From CAYMYN01 sp964394665 (lineage in GTDB: Bacteria > Planctomycetota > UBA1135 > GCA-002686595), in NCBI GenBank assembly GCA_964394665.1, contig CAYMYN010000003.1, forward strand, positions 282,157-346,156: DNA of 64,000 nt. The letters are read 5' to 3'. The translations under genes were made by a program, and so were the position numbers. Of the stretch, positions 8,171-15,161 are shown one piece after another. Under the pieces are notes generated by a model. The model did no database searches, was not told where the DNA came from, and saw nothing but the letters and a program-made list of their open reading frames with translations. How positions within the stretch are numbered: position 1 is the stretch's first letter; every line of letters starts with the position of its first letter.

Positions 8171-9343
8171 ATGTCCACCGACCGCCGTCGCTTCCTGAAG
8201 CTGTCTGCCTCCGCCGCCGCCGCGGGCGCGCTCGTGGGCGCCGTCTCCGCGCGTCCGGGCCCCGCGCCCGAACGCTCCCCGAGTTCGCTCGATCCGCCGC
8301 CGCGCGCCAGGAAACGGATCCTGATCCTGGGCGGCACGGGCCAGATCGGCCCGCACCAGGTGCGCTACGCCGTCGAGCGCGGCCACGACGTGACGATCTT
8401 CACGCGCGGCAATCGCCAGCCCGACCTGCCCGACTCGATCACCTGGCTCAAGGGCGATCGCAACGACGACCTGAAGGCGCTCGAAGGCAAACGCTGGGAC
8501 GTCGTGATCGACAACCCGACCACCCTGCCGGTGTGGGTGCGCGACGCGGCCTCGTTGCTGAAGGACGCGGCCGAGCACTACATCTTCGTCTCGACGATCT
8601 CGGTGTATGCCGCGAACGACACCGTGGGAGCCGACGAGGAGGCCGCCCTCGAGGTCTATCCCGGCGAGGACCCGATGGTCGAGACCATGGACAGCTTCCG
8701 GGCCAACATGGCGTTGTATGGCGCGCTGAAGGCCGCCAGCGAGCGCGAGGCCGAACGTTGGTTTCCCGGCCGCACCACGATCGTGCGCCCGGGCCTGATC
8801 GTGGGCGAGTACGACTGGAGCGATCGCTTCACCTACTGGCCAGTGCGCGTCCAGCGCGGGGGAGAGGTGCTCGCTCCCCCGGCCGAGGATCGGGTGCAGA
8901 TCATCGACGGACGCGACCTGGCGCACTGGATCGTGCGCCTGGCCGAGAGCGGCACGACCGGCGTCTTCAACGCGACGGGTCCGGCGAACGAGCTCACGCT
9001 CGGCGGCATGCTCTGGGCGTGCTGGGCCACGACCGGCGGCGACGCGCGCTTCACGCACGTGCCCGCCGAGTTCCTCGCCGCGCAGCGCGTGGCGGCCTGG
9101 AGCCAGATGCCGACCTGGGTTCCGGCCCAGGGGTCCTCGGCGGGTTTCTCGAGCCGCAGCATCGCCCGCGCCCGCGCGGCGGGGCTCACCTTCCGTCCGC
9201 TGGCCGACACCGTGCGCGACCTACTCGCCTGGCACGCGACGCGGCCCGAGGCCGAGCGGGGCCCCAACCTGCGCGCCGGTCTGCCCGCGGCCCGCGAGGC
9301 CGAGGTGCTCGCGGCCTGGCACAAGCGCGACGACGAGAAGTAA
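8171..9343 (+). CDS. Tat-exported NAD-dependent epimerase/dehydratase-like protein
   Basis: The 390-residue protein begins with a twin-arginine signal (DRRRFLK followed by an alanine-rich hydrophobic stretch up to about residue 27). This implies export of a folded, cofactor-loaded protein. The mature part is a Rossmann fold of the extended SDR family. Its nucleotide loop is ILGGTGQIG (about 51-59), and later blocks are YIFVSTISVYA and RPGLIVGEYD. The usual catalytic YxxxK is represented by LYGALKAASE. The substrate is unknown; exported SDR proteins of this kind are common in Planctomycetota and Acidobacteriota. It lies directly before a convergent yaeQ gene. Confidence 0.75.
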   Translation: MSTDRRRFLKLSASAAAAGALVGAVSARPGPAPERSPSSLDPPPRARKRILILGGTGQIGPHQVRYAVERGHDVTIFTRGNRQPDLPDSITWLKGDRNDDLKALEGKRWDVVIDNPTTLPVWVRDAASLLKDAAEHYIFVSTISVYAANDTVGADEEAALEVYPGEDPMVETMDSFRANMALYGALKAASEREAERWFPGRTTIVRPGLIVGEYDWSDRFTYWPVRVQRGGEVLAPPAEDRVQIIDGRDLAHWIVRLAESGTTGVFNATGPANELTLGGMLWACWATTGGDARFTHVPAEFLAAQRVAAWSQMPTWVPAQGSSAGFSSRSIARARAAGLTFRPLADTVRDLLAWHATRPEAERGPNLRAGLPAAREAEVLAAWHKRDDEK

Positions 9344-9350
9344 GGCTCGA

Positions 9351-9911
9351 TCAATGCCCGTCCCGCTCGGCGAGCAGCGGGACGGGCTCGAGCGGGGTGT
9401 CGCAGGCGACCGTCGCGTCGGTGACGTACAGGTGTCCGTCGCCGATCGACACGCTCCAGCGCAGGGTGCGATCGAGGCGCGCCTCGAGCTCCCGCAGGAA
9501 GGCGGGCGGGAAGGCCGTCACGAGGATGCGTTCGGCGCGGTGGATGCGCGCGCCGGCCAACGCGGCGCGCAGCACGTCGAGCCGCCGGTCGGTGTAGAGC
9601 GCGACGCGCGCGGTGGCCTTCGAGGCGCGGTGCAGGCGCTCCGCGCTCGGGGCGCCGACCTCGATCCAGGCCTGGCGCTCGCCCGTGAGGTCGAGGATCG
9701 AGATCGCCGGCTCGTCCACCGAGCTGACGCCGCCCTTCGAGAACTCGATCCCCGGCGCATACTCGATGCAGTAGGCGAGCACGCGCACCACCAGGAAAGC
9801 CGCGCTCTCGGATGGGTGGCGGGCGACGCGCAGGTCGAGCGTCTCGTACACGCCGCGGTCGGAGTGCGCCAGCTCGATCCCGAAGCGGTGCATCGTCGCA
9901 GACAGGGCCAC
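9351..9911 (-). CDS. yaeQ: YaeQ family protein
   Basis: The 186-residue product matches YaeQ, a family with a PD-(D/E)xK nuclease-like fold whose role is not settled. Diagnostic stretches are the N-terminal MALSATMHRFGIELAHSDRG, then ARHPSESAAFLVVRVLAYCI (about 30-49) and DLTGERQAWIEVGAP (about 74-88). The length is normal for the family (about 180). It is convergent with the epimerase gene (8 bases apart) and divergent from the carboxypeptidase gene. Confidence 0.8.
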   Translation of the reverse strand: MALSATMHRFGIELAHSDRGVYETLDLRVARHPSESAAFLVVRVLAYCIEYAPGIEFSKGGVSSVDEPAISILDLTGERQAWIEVGAPSAERLHRASKATARVALYTDRRLDVLRAALAGARIHRAERILVTAFPPAFLRELEARLDRTLRWSVSIGDGHLYVTDATVACDTPLEPVPLLAERDGH

Positions 9912-9973
9912 GGAGGCAGCGTACCATCCGGCCGTTCCTTCCGATCCCGGGCCCTTTCCCCGTCGCCCTCGCC

Positions 9974-11500
9974 ATGCTTCGACTCCGCGCCCTCGTCCTC
10001 GTCGCGCTCGTTCCGTGGATCCCGCTCGCCGCCGCCCAAGAGACGCCTGCCCCCGCGAAGCAGGCAGCGGCGGGGGACGGGGACGCGAAGGACCATGTGG
10101 TCGAGAGCTCGCAGCGCGTGACGATCGACGGTCGGGAGCACACCTACACGGCGCGCGCCGGGACGATCGTGCTGCGCGAGGAGGACGGAAAGGCCAAGGC
10201 CACGGTCTTCCACGTCGCGTACTTGCTCGAGGGGGTCGAGGACCGCTCGTCGCGGCCGATCACCTTCTGCTTCAACGGCGGCCCGGGCTCGAGCTCGGTC
10301 TGGTTGCACCTAGGCGCCTTCGGCCCGCGGCGCGTCGCGATGTCCGGCCCCGAGGGATGGATGCCGCCGCCGCCCTATCGCGCGACCCCGAACGAACACG
10401 CCCTGCTCGACCTGACCGACCTCGTGTTCATCGATCCGGTAACGACCGGCTACAGCCGCCCCGCGGAGGGCGTGTCGGGGGCCGAGTTCCATGGCCTCGA
10501 CCAGGACGCGCGCTGGGTGGCGGAGTTCATCCGCCTGTGGACCACGCGCGAGGGCCGCTGGGCGAGCCCCAAGTTCCTGGCCGGCGAGAGTTATGGGACG
10601 ACCCGCGCCGCCGCCTTGGCGGGCGAACTGCAGGGCCGCCACGGCATGTACCTCAACGGCCTGCTCCTGGTCTCCTCGATCCTCAACTTCGGCACCGCGC
10701 GCTTCGACCCGGGCAACGACCTCCCGTTCGTGTTGTTCTTGCCGACCTACACGGCGACCGCTTGGTACCACGGCAAGCTCGACGCGGAGCTCTCCCGCGA
10801 CCTGCGCGCGACCTTGGACGAGGTCGAGGCCTTCGCCTCGGGCGAGTACGCCGCGGCGCTCTTCGCGGGCGACAACCTGAGCGACGCGCGCCGCGCCGAG
10901 ATCGCCACGCGCCTGGCGCGCTACACGGGCCTCTCGGCCGAGTACGTGCAGCGCACCAACCTGCGCATCCAGATCCAGCGCTTCGTGAAAGAGCTCCTGC
11001 GCGATTCGGCCCTGACCGTCGGGCGCCTCGACTCGCGGTATCGCGGAGTGGACCGCGACGCGGCCGGGGAGCGCTACGAGTTCGACCCCAGCTACGCCGC
11101 GATCCAGGGGCCCTACACGGGCGCGCTCAACCACTACGTGCGCGCCGAACTCGGCTTCGAGAGCGACCTGCCCTACGAGATCCTGACCGGCCGCGTGCAC
11201 CCCTGGAGCTACGCGAGCTTCGAGAATCGTTACGTCGACGTGGCCGAGACCCTGCGCCGCGAGCTGCACCGCAACCCGCACCTCCACGTCTTCGTCGCCA
11301 ACGGCTACTACGACCTGGCGACGCCCTACTTCGCCACCGAGCACACCTTCGCCCAGCTCCAACTCGCCCCCAACCTGCGCGCCAACGTCACGATGGCCTA
11401 CTACGAGTCGGGCCACATGATGTACGTGCGCCCGAGCGACCTGGCCAAGCTCAAACGCGACGCCGCCGCCTTCTACGCCCAGGCCCTGGCGCCGCGCTGA
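9974..11500 (+). CDS. Secreted S10 family serine carboxypeptidase
   Basis: This 508-residue protein has a Sec signal (about residues 1-21, cleavage after AAA). It carries the S10 carboxypeptidase domain, which removes C-terminal amino acids from peptides outside the cytoplasm. The oxyanion loop is FNGGPGSSS (about 100-108). The nucleophile is Ser206 in GESYG, the acid is Asp in NGYYDLATPY (about 437) and the base is His in YESGHMMY (about 477). All three are intact. Its last 126 bases recur almost exactly at 14197-14319 (see the repeat entry), so this 3' end may have been added or copied when the downstream segment arrived. Confidence 0.85.
   Translation: MLRLRALVLVALVPWIPLAAAQETPAPAKQAAAGDGDAKDHVVESSQRVTIDGREHTYTARAGTIVLREEDGKAKATVFHVAYLLEGVEDRSSRPITFCFNGGPGSSSVWLHLGAFGPRRVAMSGPEGWMPPPPYRATPNEHALLDLTDLVFIDPVTTGYSRPAEGVSGAEFHGLDQDARWVAEFIRLWTTREGRWASPKFLAGESYGTTRAAALAGELQGRHGMYLNGLLLVSSILNFGTARFDPGNDLPFVLFLPTYTATAWYHGKLDAELSRDLRATLDEVEAFASGEYAAALFAGDNLSDARRAEIATRLARYTGLSAEYVQRTNLRIQIQRFVKELLRDSALTVGRLDSRYRGVDRDAAGERYEFDPSYAAIQGPYTGALNHYVRAELGFESDLPYEILTGRVHPWSYASFENRYVDVAETLRRELHRNPHLHVFVANGYYDLATPYFATEHTFAQLQLAPNLRANVTMAYYESGHMMYVRPSDLAKLKRDAAAFYAQALAPR
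11375..11500 (+). repeat. Direct repeat, copy 1 (3' end of the S10 gene)
   Basis: The final 126 bases of the carboxypeptidase gene match 14197-14319 in the same orientation. The first 53 bases are identical. The rest has six substitutions and one 3-base deletion in copy 2. Homology begins abruptly at CTGCGCGCC and ends at the stop codon. The two copies bracket 2.7 kb. Confidence 0.9.
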
Positions 11501-11657
11501 GGCTCCTTGTCCTAGGAGCATCGCCGGTCCGGACCGACATTCATGCTGGGCGGGCGCAGCCAGGGGCCGCGACGAAGGCAGTGCGGAGTTTGTTTGACTC
11601 TCGTGGGGGGGGGGTAGTTTGAAGGCCGTCGCCCGGGATGGGCCCGGAGGCAATCTT

Positions 11658-11665
11658 AGGAGAGG
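11658..11665 (+). promoter_or_regulatory. Strong ribosome binding site
   Basis: AGGAGAGG lies 6 bases before ATG 11672 and fixes the start of the cysteine-rich protein gene. Confidence 0.7.
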
Positions 11666-11671
11666 TGTTCA

Positions 11672-12103
11672 ATGCAATGTGGACCGGTACGAGTGAGTTT
11701 GGCGCGTCTTCTGGCCTGCACCATCCTGGGCGCCATGATGGTGACGGTGGCGTCGTCCTGGGCAGTGTTCACGGATCAGCCATGCGGGACGACCACGGAG
11801 GGGCACAGCACCGGCGAGGACGAGGTGTGTGGTGAGGCTAGCGATGCGGACGAGAGTGTCGCTATGACCTTCGCGCTCTTCATGCGGGATGCGGCGCTCG
11901 GAGCGGATTCCGGTGTCCTGTGCGCATTCTGCCCCAACGAAGAGCGATGCACTCGCAGGGGTAGGCCGCATGGAGGGTCGACAAGCACGAACTGCGAGGA
12001 GGTGAACGGGACCTGGGAGTGCGAGAGCTGCTACTCTGGAGCCTACAAGGTACAGTGCTACTCCTGCCCGGCTCCGCCGCCGGTGCCGCCCGGAGGCGGT
12101 TGA
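11672..12103 (+). CDS. Small secreted or anchored cysteine-rich protein
   Basis: The product has 143 residues. A hydrophobic N-terminal segment (about 8-32) acts as signal peptide or anchor. The rest is polar and holds ten Cys: 38, 53, 84, 87, 93, 108, 117, 120, 129 and 132. Three of the pairs are CxxC (84/87, 117/120 and 129/132). These suggest disulphide bonding or metal binding outside the cytoplasm. The tail is Pro/Gly-rich (APPPVPPGGG). No family was recognised. It is followed after 72 bases by the anchored repeat protein on the same strand, and both sit inside the putative insertion. Composition is lower in GC than surrounding genes. Confidence 0.7.
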   Translation: MQCGPVRVSLARLLACTILGAMMVTVASSWAVFTDQPCGTTTEGHSTGEDEVCGEASDADESVAMTFALFMRDAALGADSGVLCAFCPNEERCTRRGRPHGGSTSTNCEEVNGTWECESCYSGAYKVQCYSCPAPPPVPPGGG

Positions 12104-12163
12104 GGCTGAACTCGAGTTCCAGATTGGGGAGGCCCTGCGGGGCAAGCGCGCGCCTTGCGGGGG

Positions 12164-12169
12164 AGGAGG
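12164..12169 (+). promoter_or_regulatory. Strong ribosome binding site
   Basis: AGGAGG lies 6 bases before ATG 12176. This selects that start over a TTG at 12155. Confidence 0.7.
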
Positions 12170-12175
12170 AGATCT

Positions 12176-14140
12176 ATGCAAGCCCGAGCTAGAATCTGTG
12201 GATTGCCGTGGATCGCTGCGCTAGCAGTCGTCGCCGCTCTGTTCTGGCTCGTCGTCGTTCAGGATCGAAGCGGGTCTGACCGGTCGGCCCGCCCTGTGCC
12301 ATCTACCCTGCTTGAGGCTGGGGCGCAGGAGATGCCCTTGGTCGTTGGAGAGAGGACTGCGTCGACGTCGTCGTCTGGTGTCAACGCGCCTAGCGAGCGG
12401 GAAGCGATCGCCCAGGGGGGATTCCTTGGGAGGATCGAACTCGAGCCGATGGGACCCGGGCATGTTCTCGAGTATCCGATGCGGGTCCTGTTCCTTGGGC
12501 GAGACGGACGAGTTCCCCTCGTCGTTCGGATGATGGAAGCGACTTGGGAAGGCCGGCTGCCGTTCGACGCCTACACGCTCGCGGGTCTCGAAGGCCCCGG
12601 ACGCGTCCATGGGTTCGAACCTCCTTCCATCCTCGAGCCATCCCGACCGCAGATCCAGGTGCTCGTCGACATGGATGACGCGTGGATCCTGGAGGTCCTG
12701 GACTCGAAGGGTGGTTTCCACTTGCAAGCGGTCCAAGTCGTGACAACGGCCCGGGAGGCTCCCGCGGATCCCCAGTACGTCTTCCTCACCCACCGAGACC
12801 GGGTGCCTACGGCAGCTCAAGGGGGAGTCGTCCTGGCCTCCGAAGCCTCGAGCCCGATTCGACTGCCCACCTCCGAGGAAAGTGGCTTCTACTGGGTCCA
12901 TGCCGAGGGCTATCTCCCGCGCGCCATCGAGCGGCATGGGTTCCTGCGCAAGGTGAGCGTGCGCCTCGAGCGCAGCGGCACGCTCGAGATCGCCGTGGCG
13001 CCACTCCGCCAGGTCGATTCTGCAGGCACATCGTCGGGGCTCGAGGACGCGCTCGAGTTTCGGGTGGAAGTTCCACACGATCCCCAGGCCGTGTGGAAGG
13101 GATCCCTCGAGAGTGGACGAACGTATCGCCGCGACGTCGCGGCTGGGACCTGCCAGATCGAAGTGAGACGCGTACCCGAAATCGGGATGGGGGCGGTGTT
13201 GTGGTCTCGGGTCGTATCGATCCCGCCCGAAGAAGTGGTGCGGGTCGAACTCGATCTAGAGGAGGTGCTACCGCTGTCCGTGGCGGCCGACTTGACTCTC
13301 ATGGTGTATCTCAACCGAGAGGACGAGCGCCTTCGAGGCGAGAAGCTGAACGCGTGGATGCGTGCAGGCCCGGGACTGCCGTGGACCTCGGTGGGCCAGG
13401 TCTCCTGCGGTCCCTGGATGGAGTCGACTGATGGCATGCTCTCGGAGAAGCACGTCCTTGGCCTGCAACCCGGCGAGTACCTCTTCCAACTGAACGCCGT
13501 CCGACTGCGAGCCAGTGCCCTGGTCCTACCTGGCAAGAATGAGTTGTTCTTGGACGGCTCCGAACTTGGCGACGTGCGCGTTCTTGTACGGGGGGCGGGA
13601 CCGGGCGAGGACCTCGTCCTTTACTGGAACGCGATCGAGGACGCACGTGGCCTCGGAGCTGGCAAAGTCGCCGTCGACGCAAACGGCCAGGCGGACATCC
13701 GCTGCGGGGCGGGCCCGATCTGGGTTCAGGCCCTCGGGCCTCATGGGGCTTCACCCCGGACGCAGATCGAGGTGATTGGTGGGCAGACGGCCAGAGTGAC
13801 GCTCGACGTGAGCCCGGAGCACCTCTCCCGGGTACGCGTCTCGCTCTGGCAGGGGGGGGCGCATGCCTTTGCGCCTAGTTCCCTCTGGAGGTCCGTGCGC
13901 GTCGAACCGCTCGGACATGCGGGCCGGGAAGTTAAGAAGTCATTCGGCATCCACGGGACATCCGTACGCATTGCCCGCGATACCTACACTCCAAACTGGT
14001 CGCAGGTCGTGCTCGAGGTTTCCCCGCCGGGGAGGTACCGCCTGCTCCTCGACGAGCCCAATGCTGCCGGTTGGCCAAAGTTCGAGCTCGACTTCGACGC
14101 CCCGATCGGGGTTGGGGAACTGATGGTCCTTCTGCCATGA
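12176..14140 (+). CDS. Membrane-anchored carboxypeptidase-regulatory-like repeat protein
   Basis: The 654-residue product starts with a short basic stretch and one membrane span (about 10-29), then a Ser/Thr/Pro-poor linker and a long beta-rich extracytoplasmic region. Segments such as SGTLEIAVAPLRQ, GLQPGEYLFQLNAVRLRA and SPPGRYRLLL have the pattern of carboxypeptidase regulatory-like or SpaA-like beta sandwiches that end in PGxYxL. The same architecture appears in the 879-residue gene at 48362. No catalytic domain is visible, so a structural, adhesive or surface role is likely, but this is inference. It lies inside the segment flanked by the S10 gene-end repeat. Confidence 0.6.
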   Translation: MQARARICGLPWIAALAVVAALFWLVVVQDRSGSDRSARPVPSTLLEAGAQEMPLVVGERTASTSSSGVNAPSEREAIAQGGFLGRIELEPMGPGHVLEYPMRVLFLGRDGRVPLVVRMMEATWEGRLPFDAYTLAGLEGPGRVHGFEPPSILEPSRPQIQVLVDMDDAWILEVLDSKGGFHLQAVQVVTTAREAPADPQYVFLTHRDRVPTAAQGGVVLASEASSPIRLPTSEESGFYWVHAEGYLPRAIERHGFLRKVSVRLERSGTLEIAVAPLRQVDSAGTSSGLEDALEFRVEVPHDPQAVWKGSLESGRTYRRDVAAGTCQIEVRRVPEIGMGAVLWSRVVSIPPEEVVRVELDLEEVLPLSVAADLTLMVYLNREDERLRGEKLNAWMRAGPGLPWTSVGQVSCGPWMESTDGMLSEKHVLGLQPGEYLFQLNAVRLRASALVLPGKNELFLDGSELGDVRVLVRGAGPGEDLVLYWNAIEDARGLGAGKVAVDANGQADIRCGAGPIWVQALGPHGASPRTQIEVIGGQTARVTLDVSPEHLSRVRVSLWQGGAHAFAPSSLWRSVRVEPLGHAGREVKKSFGIHGTSVRIARDTYTPNWSQVVLEVSPPGRYRLLLDEPNAAGWPKFELDFDAPIGVGELMVLLP

Positions 14141-14196
14141 TGCCGGGCGGGTTCGCGCATGTTGACTGGCTCCACTGCGAGCCCGGAAGAGCCGAG

Positions 14197-14319
14197 CTGC
14201 GCGCCAACGTCACGATGGCCTACTACGAGTCGGGCCACATGATGTACGTCCGGCCGAGCGACCTGGCCAAACGCAAGCGCGACGCCGCCGCCTTCTGCGC
14301 CCAGGCCCTGGCCCGCTGA
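14197..14319 (+). pseudogene. Remnant of the S10 carboxypeptidase 3' end (repeat copy 2)
   Basis: The fragment encodes LRANVTMAYYESGHMMYVRP and the rest of the C-terminus, including the catalytic His block, in the same frame to a stop at 14317-14319. It lacks everything upstream. Changes such as Tyr to Cys near the end and a lost codon fit an untranslated relic. It is either the original 3' end, displaced by an insertion, or a later copy. Confidence 0.85.
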
Positions 14320-14328
14320 CGGGGCCGG

Positions 14329-15024
14329 TCAACGCGCGCTCTTGCGCGCCGTCTTCTTCGCCGCGGGCTTCATCGCCGCGGGCTTCTTGGTGACCTTCTT
14401 GGGCGCCGCCTTCGACACCTTGGGCTTCGCGGGGGAGGCCTTGCTCGCTGCCTTCGCGGGAGTCTTGGCGGTTGCGTTCGCATGCGCCTTGGCCGCGACC
14501 TTCTTCTTCGCCGCGGGCTTCGTCGTCGCGCCCGCGCCGCCTGCCTTCGAGGTCTGACGTGCGCGTTCGCCCTGGTAACGCTCGACGTAGGTCGCGGCGC
14601 TCACCCGGCGGAACAGCTCGCCGATCACGTCCAGGGGCACATCCTCGAGCTTCTTGAAGCGGATGCAGGCCTTGCCCATGTCGAGCTTCTTGCCGGACTT
14701 GGCCCAGGCGCGCTTCAACCATTCGAGCTCCGGCGCCTCGCCGCCGCGGCCGTCGCCGCCGTAGAGGCAGCCCGCGTACAGCGCGAGGTGATTCTTCTGA
14801 GCGGCGAGCCCCGCGTAGGGCAGGGGTTGTTTGGGATCGCAGTGGTAGCCCGCGGGGAACACGCGGTGGGGCACGAAGTAGCCGATCATCCCGTACTGCA
14901 TCCCTTCCTCGAAGCCGGAGTCGAGGTTGGCGAGGATCGTGCGGCGCACGCTCGCGAGCGCTTGGCGGCGATCCTCGGGCAGGGACTTCAGGTACTCGTC
15001 GACGGTCTTGGCCTTGGATTGCAT
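14329..15024 (-). CDS. DUF1801 protein with histone H1-like tail
   Basis: The product has 231 residues. Residues 1 to about 150 are a DUF1801 (YdhG-like) domain, with VDEYLKSLPEDRRQALASVR at the N-terminus, an EGMQYGMIGYFVP block near 40-52 and CIRFKKLEDVPLDVIGELFR near 119-138. The fold is iron-chaperone-like, but its function is unsettled. Residues about 160-231 form a Lys/Ala/Pro-rich tail of repeated PAKK, KAAPKK and PAAKK units, as in histone H1 or bacterial Hc1-type proteins. Such tails bind DNA or RNA electrostatically. The fusion suggests a nucleoid-associated version of this domain. It is convergent with the S10 remnant. Confidence 0.75.
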   Translation of the reverse strand: MQSKAKTVDEYLKSLPEDRRQALASVRRTILANLDSGFEEGMQYGMIGYFVPHRVFPAGYHCDPKQPLPYAGLAAQKNHLALYAGCLYGGDGRGGEAPELEWLKRAWAKSGKKLDMGKACIRFKKLEDVPLDVIGELFRRVSAATYVERYQGERARQTSKAGGAGATTKPAAKKKVAAKAHANATAKTPAKAASKASPAKPKVSKAAPKKVTKKPAAMKPAAKKTARKSAR

Positions 15025-15161
15025 GGGGTGGGGCTCCGCGGAGGGTCGAACCGGACGTCGAGCATGCCACCCTGGACGGTGTTCGTCATCGGGCGGGCGC
15101 GCGGGACCTCGCGGGCCGAGCGGCGGACACTTCGGGGCGCGTTGGTACCCTGGCCGGTCCC

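Larger units (their letters stand above)
11501..14196 (+). other. Putative inserted segment between duplicated gene ends
   Basis: This 2.7-kb segment lies between two copies of the S10 3' end. It has visibly lower GC and more relaxed codon third positions than its neighbours, and carries two genes with strong Shine-Dalgarno sites, unlike most genes around it. No integrase, transposase or inverted ends are visible. A weak 6-bp hairpin (11502-11519) follows the S10 stop. Gain by recombination is inferred from the repeat and the composition. Confidence 0.5.
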
